A DNA stretch of 64,000 nucleotides from [Mycobacterium] manitobense (GTDB lineage Bacteria > Actinomycetota > Actinomycetes > Mycobacteriales > Mycobacteriaceae): assembly GCF_025821665.1 (NCBI RefSeq), contig NZ_JACKSJ010000016.1, forward strand, positions 46,455 through 110,454, given 5' to 3'. Positions within the stretch are counted from its first letter, which is position 1. Every line of letters begins with the position of its first letter. The notes under the pieces are model-generated. The model saw only the letters and a program-made list of their open reading frames with translations. It was not told the DNA's origin and made no database searches. Shown piece by piece: positions 15,785 to 24,345 of this stretch. Position numbers and translations under genes: made by a program.

Positions 15785-16059
15785 TACCAGAGGTACAGCC
15801 CGCTGAGCACCGCCCACACGGCGACGCAGTAGACCTCGAACACCGTTCGCAGCGCCACCGGTGCACGGCGCAGTTCCATGAAGTCCAGGCCGACGAGCCG
15901 CACCTTGACCGCCGCGATGGCGAGCACGACGACGGCGACGGCCGAGCCGGTGCCGTGCTCGGCGCCGACCGCCCACGAGACGACGGTGGCGGCGATCAGC
16001 AGCAGCCACGTCACGCCCGCGCGGTTGCGGATCAGCTGCAGCACGGATGGACCCGTCAT
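15781..16059 (-). CDS. Cytochrome c oxidase subunit IV-like small membrane protein
   Basis: The 92-residue protein has three hydrophobic helices and the VKVRLVGLDFMELRRAP loop that is typical of prokaryotic oxidase subunit IV/NorF-like proteins. Its ATG at 16059 overlaps the stop of the subunit III-like gene by 4 nt. It probably assembles with that protein in the membrane. No catalytic subunit I or II is nearby, so the complex it serves is not identifiable from the window. Confidence 0.78.
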   Translation of the reverse strand: MTGPSVLQLIRNRAGVTWLLLIAATVVSWAVGAEHGTGSAVAVVVLAIAAVKVRLVGLDFMELRRAPVALRTVFEVYCVAVWAVLSGLYLWY

Positions 16060-16646
16060 GACACCAGGTACAGCAGGGCGAACAGGAAGATCCACAGCAG
16101 GTCGACCAGATGCCAGAAGCACGCGCCGCCCTCGACGAGCGCCATCCGGTTGCCGCTCAATTCGGGCCTGCGTGTCTGCGTCCACACGAAGGTCAGCGCG
16201 AGCAGGCCGAGGCCGACGTGGAACAGGTGCAGGCCGGTGAGGATGAAGTAGTAGAGGTAGAAATCGCCCGCCCCGGCGCCGTGGCCGGCGGAGACCAGCG
16301 CGGTGTACTCGTAGACCTTCAGGCCGGCGAACAGGAGGCCGCAGCCGATCGCTGCGGTGACGGCGGAGGTGGCGATCGAGCGGGCGCCGGTGCGGACGGC
16401 GCCGAGGGCGACCACCACGCAGAGCGAACTGGTGAGCAGCACCAGCGTGTTGAGCAGCCCGACGCCGATGTGCAGCGTCGCGCGTGCGGCGTCGAAGGCC
16501 TCGGGAGTCCGGCCACGGGCCACCATGAAGGTGACGAAGAAGACGCCGAACACCAGCATGTCGCCGAACAGGAAGACCCAGGTGCCTGCCTCGCCGGGAA
16601 TGCGGCGGGCGTCGGTGTCCGCGGGCGCGGCGGCCGTGGCGGTCAC
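16056..16646 (-). CDS. Cytochrome c oxidase subunit III-like (NorE-type) membrane protein
   Basis: The 196-residue protein has five hydrophobic helices. It has the GEAGTWVFLFGDMLVFGVFF start, the YYFILTGLHLFHVGLGL segment and the GGACFWHLVDLLWIFLFALLYL end that mark heme-copper oxidase subunit III/NorE proteins. The GTG start at 16646 overlaps the upstream stop (GTGA); a longer frame to 17201 lies within the upstream gene. It is shorter than true aa3-oxidase subunit III, resembling NorE-like proteins that accompany nitric oxide reductase or accessory complexes. It is the middle gene of a three-gene operon. Confidence 0.85.
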   Translation of the reverse strand: MTATAAAPADTDARRIPGEAGTWVFLFGDMLVFGVFFVTFMVARGRTPEAFDAARATLHIGVGLLNTLVLLTSSLCVVVALGAVRTGARSIATSAVTAAIGCGLLFAGLKVYEYTALVSAGHGAGAGDFYLYYFILTGLHLFHVGLGLLALTFVWTQTRRPELSGNRMALVEGGACFWHLVDLLWIFLFALLYLVS

Positions 16647-17356
16647 GGCACGGGCACCGGGGATTCGGCGGCCTGCTGGGCCGAGATCGAGCGCAGCATG
16701 ACCACGGTGGTCGCCACGATCCAGATCACCAGCACCAGGCCGGGCAGATAGAAGGCGAACACGCCGTTCCAGGCCAGCGGGCCGTCGTTGAACACAACGA
16801 CGACACACCCCGGCAGCGACAGGGTGGCCACCCACAGGTTGAGGTAGCCGTACCAGCGCGGGAAGGTCGGCGGGTCGGCCCTGTCGATGAAGGACGCCAC
16901 CGCCAGCGTGATGTTCTGCACGACGATGGTGCCGACGATGCCGATGAACCACAGCCAGAACAGGTCGTTGAGTGCCCGGGTGATCTCGGGTGGGCGGTCC
17001 TCGGGCCGAAATGCGGCCGCCGCCAACATCATCAGCGGGAAGATCAGTGCGGGTACGAAGATGGTCGCCGCGAACACCTGGGTGACCGAGAGCATGCCCC
17101 AGCCGCCTTCGGCGCGGCGGATGCGCAGCACCAGTGCGGCGAGGAACGGCAGCGCGAGGACGGCGGTGAGCAGGGCGCCCGCGACGCCGAACCGGATCCA
17201 CAGCTTGTGGTCGACGAAGAACTGCGCGATGTCCTCGGCCGACGCCGTCGGGGAGAGCGGCGGGAAGAGCCGCGCCAGTCCGGAGAAGCAGGTGCCGTAC
17301 AGCAGGATCATCACTGTTCCCGACCAGGCGCCGACGCGTTGCATCCTCAGCTCCAC
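16643..17356 (-). CDS. Multi-pass membrane protein of unknown function, first gene of the oxidase-subunit-like operon
   Basis: The 237-residue protein has about six hydrophobic helices and a soluble loop after helix 1 (PTASAEDIAQFFVDHKLW). Its stop overlaps the GTG of the subunit III-like gene. I do not recognise a named family and see no heme-ligating His pairs placed as in oxidase subunit I. Association with subunit III/IV-like partners suggests a membrane redox or assembly role, which is inference. Confidence 0.65.
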   Translation of the reverse strand: MELRMQRVGAWSGTVMILLYGTCFSGLARLFPPLSPTASAEDIAQFFVDHKLWIRFGVAGALLTAVLALPFLAALVLRIRRAEGGWGMLSVTQVFAATIFVPALIFPLMMLAAAAFRPEDRPPEITRALNDLFWLWFIGIVGTIVVQNITLAVASFIDRADPPTFPRWYGYLNLWVATLSLPGCVVVVFNDGPLAWNGVFAFYLPGLVLVIWIVATTVVMLRSISAQQAAESPVPVP

Positions 17357-17458
17357 GTCGGCAGGCTACCGGCCGATGGCGAACGTTTTGACAATTTTGC
17401 CGAAACTCCCGCGTGGCGAGCGGACGGCGCGGGGGCGGTAAACTCTCACGCGGTCCCC

Positions 17459-17531
17459 GCCCCCGTAGCTCAGGGGATAGAGCACGGCTCTCCTAAAGCC
17501 GGTGTCGCATGTTCGAATCATGCCGGGGGCA
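17459..17531 (+). tRNA. tRNA-Arg (anticodon CCT)
   Basis: A 73-nt cloverleaf can be folded by eye. The acceptor stem is GCCCCCG (17459-17465) with CGGGGGC (17524-17530) and discriminator A at 17531. The D arm contains GTAGCTCAGGGGATAGAGC. The anticodon stem CGGCT/AGCCG has loop CTCCTAA, so the anticodon is CCT, reading AGG. The T arm contains GTTCGAATC. The 3' CCA is not encoded. TAAACT at 17439-17444 is a possible -10. No integrase or duplicated tRNA end is seen nearby. Confidence 0.95.
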
Positions 17532-17641
17532 CTCATCCGGTGATCGGTCGTTGTTGGGATCGGTAGCCATGCGAACGGTGTCGGATGGCGGCAACGACGA
17601 AGCCGCTGGGGCGACGCCTGAGCGCGAGGATCCGCATCGAC

Positions 17642-18118
17642 ATGACGACCCCGACACGTTTGGCCATCGCGGCGGCGACCGTCGCACTGGCGGCGATCAG
17701 CGCGATCCCGGCGACGGCGCACGCCGAGGAGCGCCGGGCGAACTTCACCACGCCGTCGGGAAACATCCGCTGCGTGCTCGACCGAGACAGCGGCGCGAGC
17801 CCGTACGTCGTCTGTCAGCTGGAGGACGTCGACTACGTAGTGCCGCCGGGAGTCGCGCACGACGCTGCCGGGAAGCCGTGCCCGTCGAACACCGGCTCCG
17901 GCAATGACGTCATGCTCGTGCAGGGTGAACCCGGTTACGTCCGTTGCTCGTTCGCGTCGATCGGCACCGGCGTTCCCGAGTGGCCCACGCTGGAATACGG
18001 CGACACGATGGTTTTCGGTGCGATCACCTGCGACAGCGAATCGTCGGCGCTCACATGCACCGACACCAGCAGCGGTCACTTCTTCCGGGTGTCGCGGCTG
18101 GCCTACGAGGTCGGCTGA
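17642..18118 (+). CDS. Secreted protein of unknown function
   Basis: From the ATG at 17642 the 158-residue product has a signal peptide (TRLAIAAATVALAAISAIPATAHAEE) cleaved near residue 28. The mature domain of about 130 residues contains six cysteines and the pattern FTTPSGNIRCVLDRDSG, seen in mycobacterial secreted proteins. An in-frame ATG at 17585 would add a non-secretory extension and is not preferred. The even number of cysteines suggests disulphides outside the membrane. I cannot name a function. Confidence 0.75.
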   Translation: MTTPTRLAIAAATVALAAISAIPATAHAEERRANFTTPSGNIRCVLDRDSGASPYVVCQLEDVDYVVPPGVAHDAAGKPCPSNTGSGNDVMLVQGEPGYVRCSFASIGTGVPEWPTLEYGDTMVFGAITCDSESSALTCTDTSSGHFFRVSRLAYEVG

Positions 18119-18133
18119 CTGGCCCGGGCGCTT

Positions 18134-18196
18134 CGTTGACTTTGCGCTCAGCGCACGATCCTCTCGCAGATCGACGCCCTGAGCGCAAAGTCAACG
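18134..18196. terminator. Long perfect inverted repeat between convergent genes
   Basis: Perfect 18-nt arms at 18134-18151 (CGTTGACTTTGCGCTCAG) and 18179-18196 flank a 27-nt loop. They sit between the stop of the secreted-protein gene (18118) and the stop of the convergent SDR (18203). Position suggests a bidirectional terminator. The unusually long arms and sequence style resemble other junction palindromes in this window. Confidence 0.65.
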
Positions 18197-18202
18197 AGAG
18201 GG

Positions 18203-18883
18203 TCAGCGTGCCGGCGCGGACAGCGACGCCTTGGCGCCGCGCGTCATCTCGTCGCCCAGGATCTCGTTGTCGCCGGCGAGCACACCGTCGAGGGCCAGCT
18301 TGGCGATCACACCCGGGTCGCTCTTCTGGTCGGCCGGTATGTAGCTCACCATGTCGGTGTCCATGTAGCCCACGTGCAGTGCGGCGACGTGGATACCCTT
18401 CGGAGCGAGCTCCGTTCGCACCGCATCGGTCATCGCCCAGGCGGCGGCCTTCGCGGAGGAATAGGCGCCGCTGGTCGGCGGGTGCAGCCAGGACAGCACC
18501 GACAGCACGTTGAGGATCGCTCCCCCGCCGTTGCGTTCGACGACCGGGGCGAAGGCGCGGATCACCTGCAGGGTGCCGAAGTAGTGAGTCTCCATCTCCA
18601 GGCGGATGTCCTCGATCGACCCGTCGAGCACGGACGCGCGCGTGGACACACCGGCGTTGTTCACCAACAGGTTCACGTCGGTGGCGAATCCCGCGGCACG
18701 GCGGATCGATTCGGGATCGGTGATGTCCAGCTGCACGGGTACGACGCCCGGCAGGTCAACGGTGTCGGGATTGCGCGCTCCCGCGTAGACCTTCGCGCCG
18801 CGGGCGACGAGTTCGGCGGCGAACCGCCGGCCGAGTCCACGGTTGGCGCCCGTCACCAGTGCGACGATGTTCTCGGTGTTCAT
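18203..18883 (-). CDS. Short-chain dehydrogenase/reductase
   Basis: The 226-residue SDR has TGANRGLG, VNNAG, the catalytic serine in LNVLSVLSW and YSSAK as the YxxxK pair. The C-terminus after GYMDTDMVSYIPADQKSDPG is short. The pattern fits SDRs reducing small carbonyls. It stands alone; its convergent neighbour is separated by a long hairpin. Substrate unknown. About 125 nt upstream of its ATG no clear operator is seen. Confidence 0.87.
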   Translation of the reverse strand: MNTENIVALVTGANRGLGRRFAAELVARGAKVYAGARNPDTVDLPGVVPVQLDITDPESIRRAAGFATDVNLLVNNAGVSTRASVLDGSIEDIRLEMETHYFGTLQVIRAFAPVVERNGGGAILNVLSVLSWLHPPTSGAYSSAKAAAWAMTDAVRTELAPKGIHVAALHVGYMDTDMVSYIPADQKSDPGVIAKLALDGVLAGDNEILGDEMTRGAKASLSAPAR

Positions 18884-19009
18884 GATGTGCCTCCATCTGA
18901 TCCGGCAATGTGGTTGTGGATGTTCACGGCTGTTGATGACAAGCCGCGCGACGGCCCGACTAATCCGGGAACCGCCGAAGATTGCAGCTAGCGGGAATCG
19001 TGCCGCCGG

Positions 19010-19453
19010 TCAGCGACCGGGCAGGCGCTCGGTGATCTCCTGCAGCACCCAGCCGTTGCCGTCCGGGTCCTGGAACGTCGCGAACGAGCTGTAGCTGCGG
19101 CGCTCCGGATCCGGCCCCGGCACGCGCCCCGTCCCGCCGGCCTGATTGAAGACTCCGGTGGTGTCGTGAAAGACCTCGCTCACCTCGACGCCGCGCGCCA
19201 CCAGCTCGGCGCGGGCGGCCTCGACGTCGGTGACGACCAGGTACAGACCCTGAGTCGAACCGGGCGCACCCGTGCTGACGCCGGTGCCGAAGATGACCGA
19301 CGTGGGCGACCCGGGCGGCGTCACCTGCACCACCCGATATCCCTCGGCCACAGGGAAATCCGCGTCCAACCGCCAGCCGAGCTTCTGATAGAAATCCCTC
19401 GCCCGGTCGACGTCAGACACCGGTAATACGACGACTTCGAGTTTCATGTCCAT
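19010..19453 (-). CDS. VOC-superfamily (glyoxalase/bleomycin-resistance-like) protein
   Basis: The 147-residue protein has the beta-alpha-beta-beta-beta layout of VOC proteins: VVLPVSDVDRARDFYQKLGWRLDADF at the start and FATFQDPDGNGWVLQEI at the end. The ATG at 19453 has a good AAAGGAG ribosome-binding site, so an upstream extension to 19606 is rejected. Family members bind a metal and act as lyases, dioxygenases or binding proteins; this one's substrate is unknown. It is divergent from an enoyl-CoA hydratase with a 174-nt gap. Confidence 0.85.
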   Translation of the reverse strand: MDMKLEVVVLPVSDVDRARDFYQKLGWRLDADFPVAEGYRVVQVTPPGSPTSVIFGTGVSTGAPGSTQGLYLVVTDVEAARAELVARGVEVSEVFHDTTGVFNQAGGTGRVPGPDPERRSYSSFATFQDPDGNGWVLQEITERLPGR

Positions 19454-19627
19454 GACGGCTCCTTTGTCCTGGTTCGAGCCGTGGCGCGGATGTCGCGGTT
19501 CGGACGTCTGTTCCGGATTCTGTGACCGGAATGCACGCATGAACGTCGAATGACAGACGACGCATTCCCGGCCGGCGTCCGCCGTCGTAATCTCACCCTG
19601 CACCACTCATCCGAACGGGAGCGACAC

Positions 19628-20473
19628 ATGACCGGTCCAGCACAGGCCGAACAGATCTCCGTGAGCAGACGATCGCCGGCCTACTGGCGGGTGACGTTCG
19701 ACAACCCGCCCCTGAACATCTTCGGCCCCGAGACGCTGCCGCAGCTCGACGCCGTCGTCACCGCGCTGGAGGACGACGACGACGTGAAGGTGGTGGTCTT
19801 CGACAGTGCCGTCGACGGGTTCTTCCTGACCCACTACAACTTCCTCGCCGACCTCGAGGAGTCGACCAGCTACCCCGCGGGAAGCACCGGGCTGCAGGCA
19901 CTTCCGGACATGCTCGCCCGGCTGAGCCGCGCGCCGGTGGTGTCCATCGCCGCCATCCGCGGTCGCGCCACCGGGGTGGGCAGTGAGCTCGCGCTGGCCA
20001 GCGACATGCGCTTCGCCAGCCGCGAGAAGGCGATCCTGTCGCAGTGGGAGGTGGGAGCCGGGCTGGTGCCCGGTGGCGGGCCGATGGCGCGGTTGCCCCG
20101 GCTGATCGGCCGCGGACGAGCGCTGGAGGTGCTGCTCGGCGCCGACGACATCGACGGCGACCTCGCCCAGTTGTACGGCTACGTCAACCGCTGCATGCCT
20201 GACGCCGAACTCGACGCGTTCGTCGACGCACTGGCCACCCGGATCGCGTCGTTCGACAAGCAGGCGATCGCCGAGACCAAGCACCTGGTGAACATCAACA
20301 GCCTGCCTCCCGACGACGAGATCGCCCCCGAGTGGGACGCCTTCGTCGCCGCTCTCGGCCGTCCCGCAGCGCAGGCCCGGATACAAAAGCTGTTCGAGCG
20401 CGGCTTCCACCAACCCGGTGACGTCGAGACCCGCCTCGGCCACCACGTCGGCCGACTCGGCGACGACGACTAG
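19628..20473 (+). CDS. Enoyl-CoA hydratase/isomerase family protein
   Basis: The 281-residue crotonase-fold protein has the oxyanion-hole region GRATGVGSELALASDM and the SQWEVGAGLVPGGGPMARL segment. Glutamates are present at both positions corresponding to the two catalytic acids of rat enoyl-CoA hydratase. The start at 19628 follows a GGAG ribosome-binding site. An MBL-fold hydrolase gene follows after 9 nt and is probably co-transcribed. A role in beta-oxidation or a related CoA-thioester reaction is expected but the substrate is unknown. Confidence 0.86.
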   Translation: MTGPAQAEQISVSRRSPAYWRVTFDNPPLNIFGPETLPQLDAVVTALEDDDDVKVVVFDSAVDGFFLTHYNFLADLEESTSYPAGSTGLQALPDMLARLSRAPVVSIAAIRGRATGVGSELALASDMRFASREKAILSQWEVGAGLVPGGGPMARLPRLIGRGRALEVLLGADDIDGDLAQLYGYVNRCMPDAELDAFVDALATRIASFDKQAIAETKHLVNINSLPPDDEIAPEWDAFVAALGRPAAQARIQKLFERGFHQPGDVETRLGHHVGRLGDDD

Positions 20474-20482
20474 GGCGACCCG

Positions 20483-21307
20483 GTGAACACCTCCGCCATC
20501 GGCGCCGCACGCCACACCTTCGCCGTCGGTGTCGTCGGCGGCCCCACCGTCGTCATCGACTACGGCCGAACGCGATTCGTCACCGACCCGACCTTCGACG
20601 ACCCGCGCGACTACGGCGCCATGGCCAAGCTGACCCCGCCCTCGGTGCCCGCCGCCGACCTCGGTCCCGTCGACGCCGTGCTGCTCAGCCATGACGACCA
20701 CAACGACAACCTCGACATCGCCGGCCGGGAGTGGGCCACCACCGCCGTACCCACCATCGTGACCGGGCCCGGCGCCGCCGCCCGCCTCGGAGCGCGTGCA
20801 CTCGGTCTGGCGACATGGGACACCACCGAACTCGCGCGCGCCGACGGCGACGGGGTCATCACCGTCACCGCCGTGCCTGCCGTGCACGGCCCGCTGGACG
20901 GGACGCGGGACGCCTCCGGGCACGTCAACGCCGAAGTCACCGGCTTCGTCCTGCAGGCGACCGGACTGCCGACGGTGTACGTCAGCGGCGACAACGCCTC
21001 CCTGGCGCCCGTCGTCCAGATCGCACGGCGATTCGGCGACATCGACGTCGCCGTGCTGTTCGCCGGGGCGTCGCGGCTGCCCACCAAGAACCAGGGCCGA
21101 CCGCTGACCCTCACCGGTCCGCGGGCAGCGGATGTCGCTGCGGCGCTTGCTGTCCCGCGCGTCGTGATCGCCCACATCGCCGGGTGGTCGATCTACAGCG
21201 AGACCATCGCCGACGTGCGGACGGCGTTCGACGAGGCGGGCATCGCCGACCGGCTGGTGCCCGGGGACGCCGGGTCCTGGTCGCTGCTCGACGGTCCGGC
21301 GGGTTAG
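20483..21307 (+). CDS. MBL-fold metallo-hydrolase (UlaG-like)
   Basis: The 274-residue protein has a beta-lactamase-like fold with metal motif LSHDDHNDNLD, a variant of the HxHxDH pattern (one residue differs from the usual SHDHYDHLD). It also has PAVHG and the late IAHIAGWSIYSE histidine. It follows an enoyl-CoA hydratase by 9 nt with a GTG start. Its stop overlaps the stop of the convergent LysR gene by 4 nt. UlaG-like enzymes hydrolyse lactones or phosphodiesters; the substrate here is not evident. Confidence 0.82.
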   Translation: MNTSAIGAARHTFAVGVVGGPTVVIDYGRTRFVTDPTFDDPRDYGAMAKLTPPSVPAADLGPVDAVLLSHDDHNDNLDIAGREWATTAVPTIVTGPGAAARLGARALGLATWDTTELARADGDGVITVTAVPAVHGPLDGTRDASGHVNAEVTGFVLQATGLPTVYVSGDNASLAPVVQIARRFGDIDVAVLFAGASRLPTKNQGRPLTLTGPRAADVAAALAVPRVVIAHIAGWSIYSETIADVRTAFDEAGIADRLVPGDAGSWSLLDGPAG

Positions 21308-22215
21308 ACGGGGGCCGGCCGGCCGCGCGTCCCCCACCATTGGTCTGTGCCCCCTGTCGCGGGGCCGCCGGTGGCCAGCGCCGCGATCACCGCGTTGACG
21401 GCGGCTCGTGATTCGTCGCTGCGTGAGACCAGCCACCACGGCCAGTACGGCTGCGGGCGCACCACCGGCCTGCGCACCAGATCCGGCGGCAGCGAGCCGG
21501 TGCGATCCTTGGGCGAGTTCAGCACCGGCCGCCGGAGCCGCCGCACGTGCTCGAAGAACGCCGTCCCGGTGATGCCGCCGTCGTCGATGCGAACCGCCTT
21601 CGCGCCGGAGTCGCGGGCGAAGCACTCGGCGTAACGGTTCCAGGACGACCAGCTCGCCGCGTCCGCGTCGAGCAGCACCACGATGTCGCGGGCGTCGACC
21701 TCCGACGAGTCGGTGCCGGGAGCCACCGCGTACAGCCGGTCGGCCCCGATGATGTCGGCGCGCAGGCCGAGCGCGGCCAGATCGTCCTCGTCGACCCAGC
21801 AGATCGCGAGGTCGATGGCCCGCTCGGCGACGCGCGCGGCCTGCGCGTGCGACGGCATCACCCAGGTGTCGACGTGCAGCTGCGCCACGGCGGCGGTGCG
21901 TTCGACGAGATCGGCGGGCCGCCAGCTCACGTAGCCGAGCCGGACAGGCTCGGTGTCGGCCAGTTGCACGGCGGCGTGCCGGAGTTCGTCGGCGCGCGCC
22001 AGCAGATCGCGCACCTTGGGCAGCAGTTCGGCGCCCGTCGCCGTCAGCGTGACCGAGCGGCGGTCCCGATCGAACAGCTGGACGTGCAGGTCCCGTTCGA
22101 GGGCCTTGATCTGCTGGGACAGCGACGGACCGGCGATGCGGAGGCGCTGCGCGGCGCGGCCGAAGTTCAGCTCCTCGGCGACGGCGACGAAGTAGCGAAG
22201 TTGACGCAGCTCCAC
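21304..22215 (-). CDS. LysR-family transcriptional regulator
   Basis: The 303-residue protein starts with the LysR helix-turn-helix (MELRQLRYFVAVAEELNFGRAAQRLRIAGPSLSQQIKALE) and continues with a periplasmic-binding-like effector domain. It is divergent from an SDR and nitronate monooxygenase pair with a 123-nt gap containing a 6-bp dyad. LysR proteins usually regulate the divergent gene in response to a small molecule, so it is the probable regulator of that pair. Confidence 0.92.
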   Translation of the reverse strand: MELRQLRYFVAVAEELNFGRAAQRLRIAGPSLSQQIKALERDLHVQLFDRDRRSVTLTATGAELLPKVRDLLARADELRHAAVQLADTEPVRLGYVSWRPADLVERTAAVAQLHVDTWVMPSHAQAARVAERAIDLAICWVDEDDLAALGLRADIIGADRLYAVAPGTDSSEVDARDIVVLLDADAASWSSWNRYAECFARDSGAKAVRIDDGGITGTAFFEHVRRLRRPVLNSPKDRTGSLPPDLVRRPVVRPQPYWPWWLVSRSDESRAAVNAVIAALATGGPATGGTDQWWGTRGRPAPV

Positions 22216-22232
22216 CGGCCGATTCTAAGTGG

Positions 22233-22251
22233 TGGGAGTCTGCGCCTCCCA
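22233..22251. promoter_or_regulatory. Candidate LysR-type operator dyad TGGGAG-N7-CTCCCA
   Basis: TGGGAG (22233-22238) and CTCCCA (22246-22251) form a perfect inverted repeat. It lies in the gap between the divergent lysR gene and the SDR gene, 17 nt from the LysR start. The spacing is of the size usual for LysR recognition dyads. Binding is inferred. Confidence 0.4.
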
Positions 22252-22338
22252 GCAACGAGGAAACCGGTCGTATGCAGCCGGACGCCCGGGCGCCCAGAAT
22301 CGGTTCCACGGAGCGACATCCGAACGGAAGGAACTCCC

Positions 22339-23064
22339 ATGACCCAGCAGAACGACGACACGAAGGTCGCCATCATCACCGGCGCGTCGCGCGGCATCGG
22401 CGCCGCCCTGGTCCCCGCCTACCGCAAGCTCGGCTACGCCGTCGTCGCGACGGCGCGGTCATTCACCGAGTTCGGCATCGACCCCGAAGTGCTCACCGTC
22501 GCCGCAGACATCGCCGCCCCGGGCGCGGGCGCCCACGTGGTCGACGCGGCGCTGCACCGCTTCGGCCGGGTCGACACCGTGGTCAACAACGCCGGGATCT
22601 TCGTCGCCAAACCGTTCACCGAATACACCGACGAGGACTTCGACGCCGTCACCGGTGTGAATCTGCGCGGCTTCTTCGAGGTGTCGCGCAGCGCCGTCGC
22701 CGCCATGCTGGACCAGCGCGACGGCGGCCACCTGGTCAACGTGTCGACGAGCCTCGTCGACCATGCCAACTCGGCGGTCCCCTCCGCATTGGCGTCGTTG
22801 ACGAAGGGCGGGCTCAACGCGGTGACGAAATCGTTGGCCGTCGAGTACGCGGCGCGCGGCATCCGCGTCAACGCCGTCGCTCTCGGGATCATCCGCACGC
22901 CGATGCATCCGCCGGAGACGCACGCCGACCTCGCCCGCCTGCATCCGGTCGGCAGATTGGGCGACATCGACGACGTCGTCGACGCCATCCGCTATCTGGA
23001 GCAGGCGCCGTTCGTCACCGGCGAGGTGCTGCACGTCGACGGTGGCCAGAGCGCCGGGCATTGA
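22339..23064 (+). CDS. SDR-family protein lacking the catalytic tyrosine
   Basis: The 241-residue protein has a normal SDR cofactor site (TGASRGIG), NNAG and the NVSTS serine. At the position of YxxxK, however, it reads ALASLTK: the lysine is kept but the tyrosine is alanine. The rest of the fold (GIRVNAVALG, FVTGEVLHVDGG) is intact. It may belong to an SDR clade with a VPSALASLTKGG-like active site, so this could be a stable variant rather than a mutation. It may use another acid or act without dehydrogenation. It is divergent from LysR and upstream of a nitronate monooxygenase. The start at 22339 follows a GGAAGGAA ribosome-binding site. Confidence 0.85.
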   Translation: MTQQNDDTKVAIITGASRGIGAALVPAYRKLGYAVVATARSFTEFGIDPEVLTVAADIAAPGAGAHVVDAALHRFGRVDTVVNNAGIFVAKPFTEYTDEDFDAVTGVNLRGFFEVSRSAVAAMLDQRDGGHLVNVSTSLVDHANSAVPSALASLTKGGLNAVTKSLAVEYAARGIRVNAVALGIIRTPMHPPETHADLARLHPVGRLGDIDDVVDAIRYLEQAPFVTGEVLHVDGGQSAGH

Positions 23065-23125
23065 TGATGGACTACCTGTCGATGACGAGCCCCGTACCGA
23101 CAATCCCTGCCACGGAGGAGTACCG

Positions 23126-24151
23126 ATGAACGCACTGACGAACCTCGGCGTGCGCCTGCCGGTGACCGCCGCGCCGATGGCGGGCGGCGCCACCACCACC
23201 GCCATGGTGATCGCCGCGTCGCGGGCCGGCAGCCTCGGACTGCTGGCCGCGGGTTACAAGACGCCCGAAGCTCTGGGCAACGAGATCGCCGCCGTGCGGC
23301 AGGCGTCGGTCCCGTTCGGCGTCAACGTCTTCGCGCCGAACCCGGTGCCGATCGACGAGGCGGCCTACCGCCGCTACGCGGCCGCGGTGCAGCGCGAGGC
23401 GGACCGGTTCGGGCTGACGCTGCCCGCCGACCCGGTCGACGACGACGACGCGTTCGGCGCGAAGGTCGACATCCTGCTCTCCGATCCGGTGCCCGTCGTC
23501 AGCTTCACCTTCGGCCTACCGGGTGGCGACGTGATCCGTGCGCTGCAGAAGGCGGGCACGGCCGTGGTGCAGACCGTGACGTCGCTGGAGGAAGCCGAGG
23601 CGGCCGCGGCGGCCGGGGTCGACATGCTCGCCGTCCAGGCCGCCGTCGCCGGCGGCCACTCCGGGACGTTCACCCCCGATCGGATGCCGTCGCCGCTGCC
23701 CATCGGCGAGCTGGTGGCACAGGTGAGCGGCGCCGTCGGCCTCCCGGTGATCGCCGCGGGTGGGCTGGCCACCCCCGCTGACGTCGCCGCCGTGCTGCGG
23801 GCAGGCGCCACGGCCACCGCGGTGGGCACGGTGCTGCTGCGCGCCGACGAGAGCGGGGCATCGGCCACCCACAAGGCTGCGCTCACCGATCCGTCGCGCA
23901 CCGAGACGGTGATCACCCGGGCGTTCACCGGGCGCCCGGCGCGCGGCCTGCGGAATCGCTTCATCGACGAGTTCGAGGCGTCGGCGCCGCTGGGCTATCC
24001 GGCGCTCCACCACCTGACGAGTCCCCTGCGCAAAGCGGCGGCGGCCGCCGGGGAGTCCGACCTGGTGCACCTGTGGGCCGGGACGGGCTATCGCCACGCC
24101 CCGCAGAAGCCGACGGCGACGATCCTGACCGACCTCGCCGGCCAGGCCTGA
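23126..24151 (+). CDS. Nitronate monooxygenase (2-nitropropane dioxygenase-like) flavoprotein
   Basis: The 341-residue TIM-barrel FMN protein has APMAGG at the N-terminus, AVQAAVAGGHSGTF with the active-site histidine, PVIAAGGLATPADVAAVLRAGATATAVGT as the FMN phosphate site, and a C-terminal GRPARGLRNRF segment. The family oxidises alkyl nitronates such as propionate-3-nitronate. The start at 23126 has a GGAGGAG site. It follows the LysR-divergent SDR by 61 nt and is probably part of the same unit. Confidence 0.87.
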   Translation: MNALTNLGVRLPVTAAPMAGGATTTAMVIAASRAGSLGLLAAGYKTPEALGNEIAAVRQASVPFGVNVFAPNPVPIDEAAYRRYAAAVQREADRFGLTLPADPVDDDDAFGAKVDILLSDPVPVVSFTFGLPGGDVIRALQKAGTAVVQTVTSLEEAEAAAAAGVDMLAVQAAVAGGHSGTFTPDRMPSPLPIGELVAQVSGAVGLPVIAAGGLATPADVAAVLRAGATATAVGTVLLRADESGASATHKAALTDPSRTETVITRAFTGRPARGLRNRFIDEFEASAPLGYPALHHLTSPLRKAAAAAGESDLVHLWAGTGYRHAPQKPTATILTDLAGQA

Positions 24152-24345
24152 ACGCGGCCGGTCGAACGGCAAACCCCCGTTAAAGGCCCTCCGCACTACT
24201 TCAAGAGAGCTGGCGTTTGCGGGCAAAGACCTTGCCGCAGTGAGGTTTGCGTCACACAGGGGTGAGATGACCGGGTGATATTCGCGTACTAGAGTCATCC
24301 CCGGACGGGGGGTCCGCTCGAACAAGGCGAAACCGGAGGTTGAGT

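Noticed and set aside
17388..17393. TTGACA at 17388 as the -35 of the tRNA-Arg promoter
   Set aside because: The best -10 (TAAACT, 17439) is 45 nt further on, far beyond normal spacing, so the two do not form one promoter.
17459..17531. tRNA-Arg(CCT) as an integration site of a genomic island
   Set aside because: tRNA genes are common attachment sites, but I see no integrase, no repeated tRNA 3' end and no change in gene style on either side.
19607..22309. A 900-codon open frame on the minus strand
   Set aside because: It covers several well-supported genes on both strands and its translation is low-complexity Arg/Ala/Gly; it is a high-GC antisense artefact.
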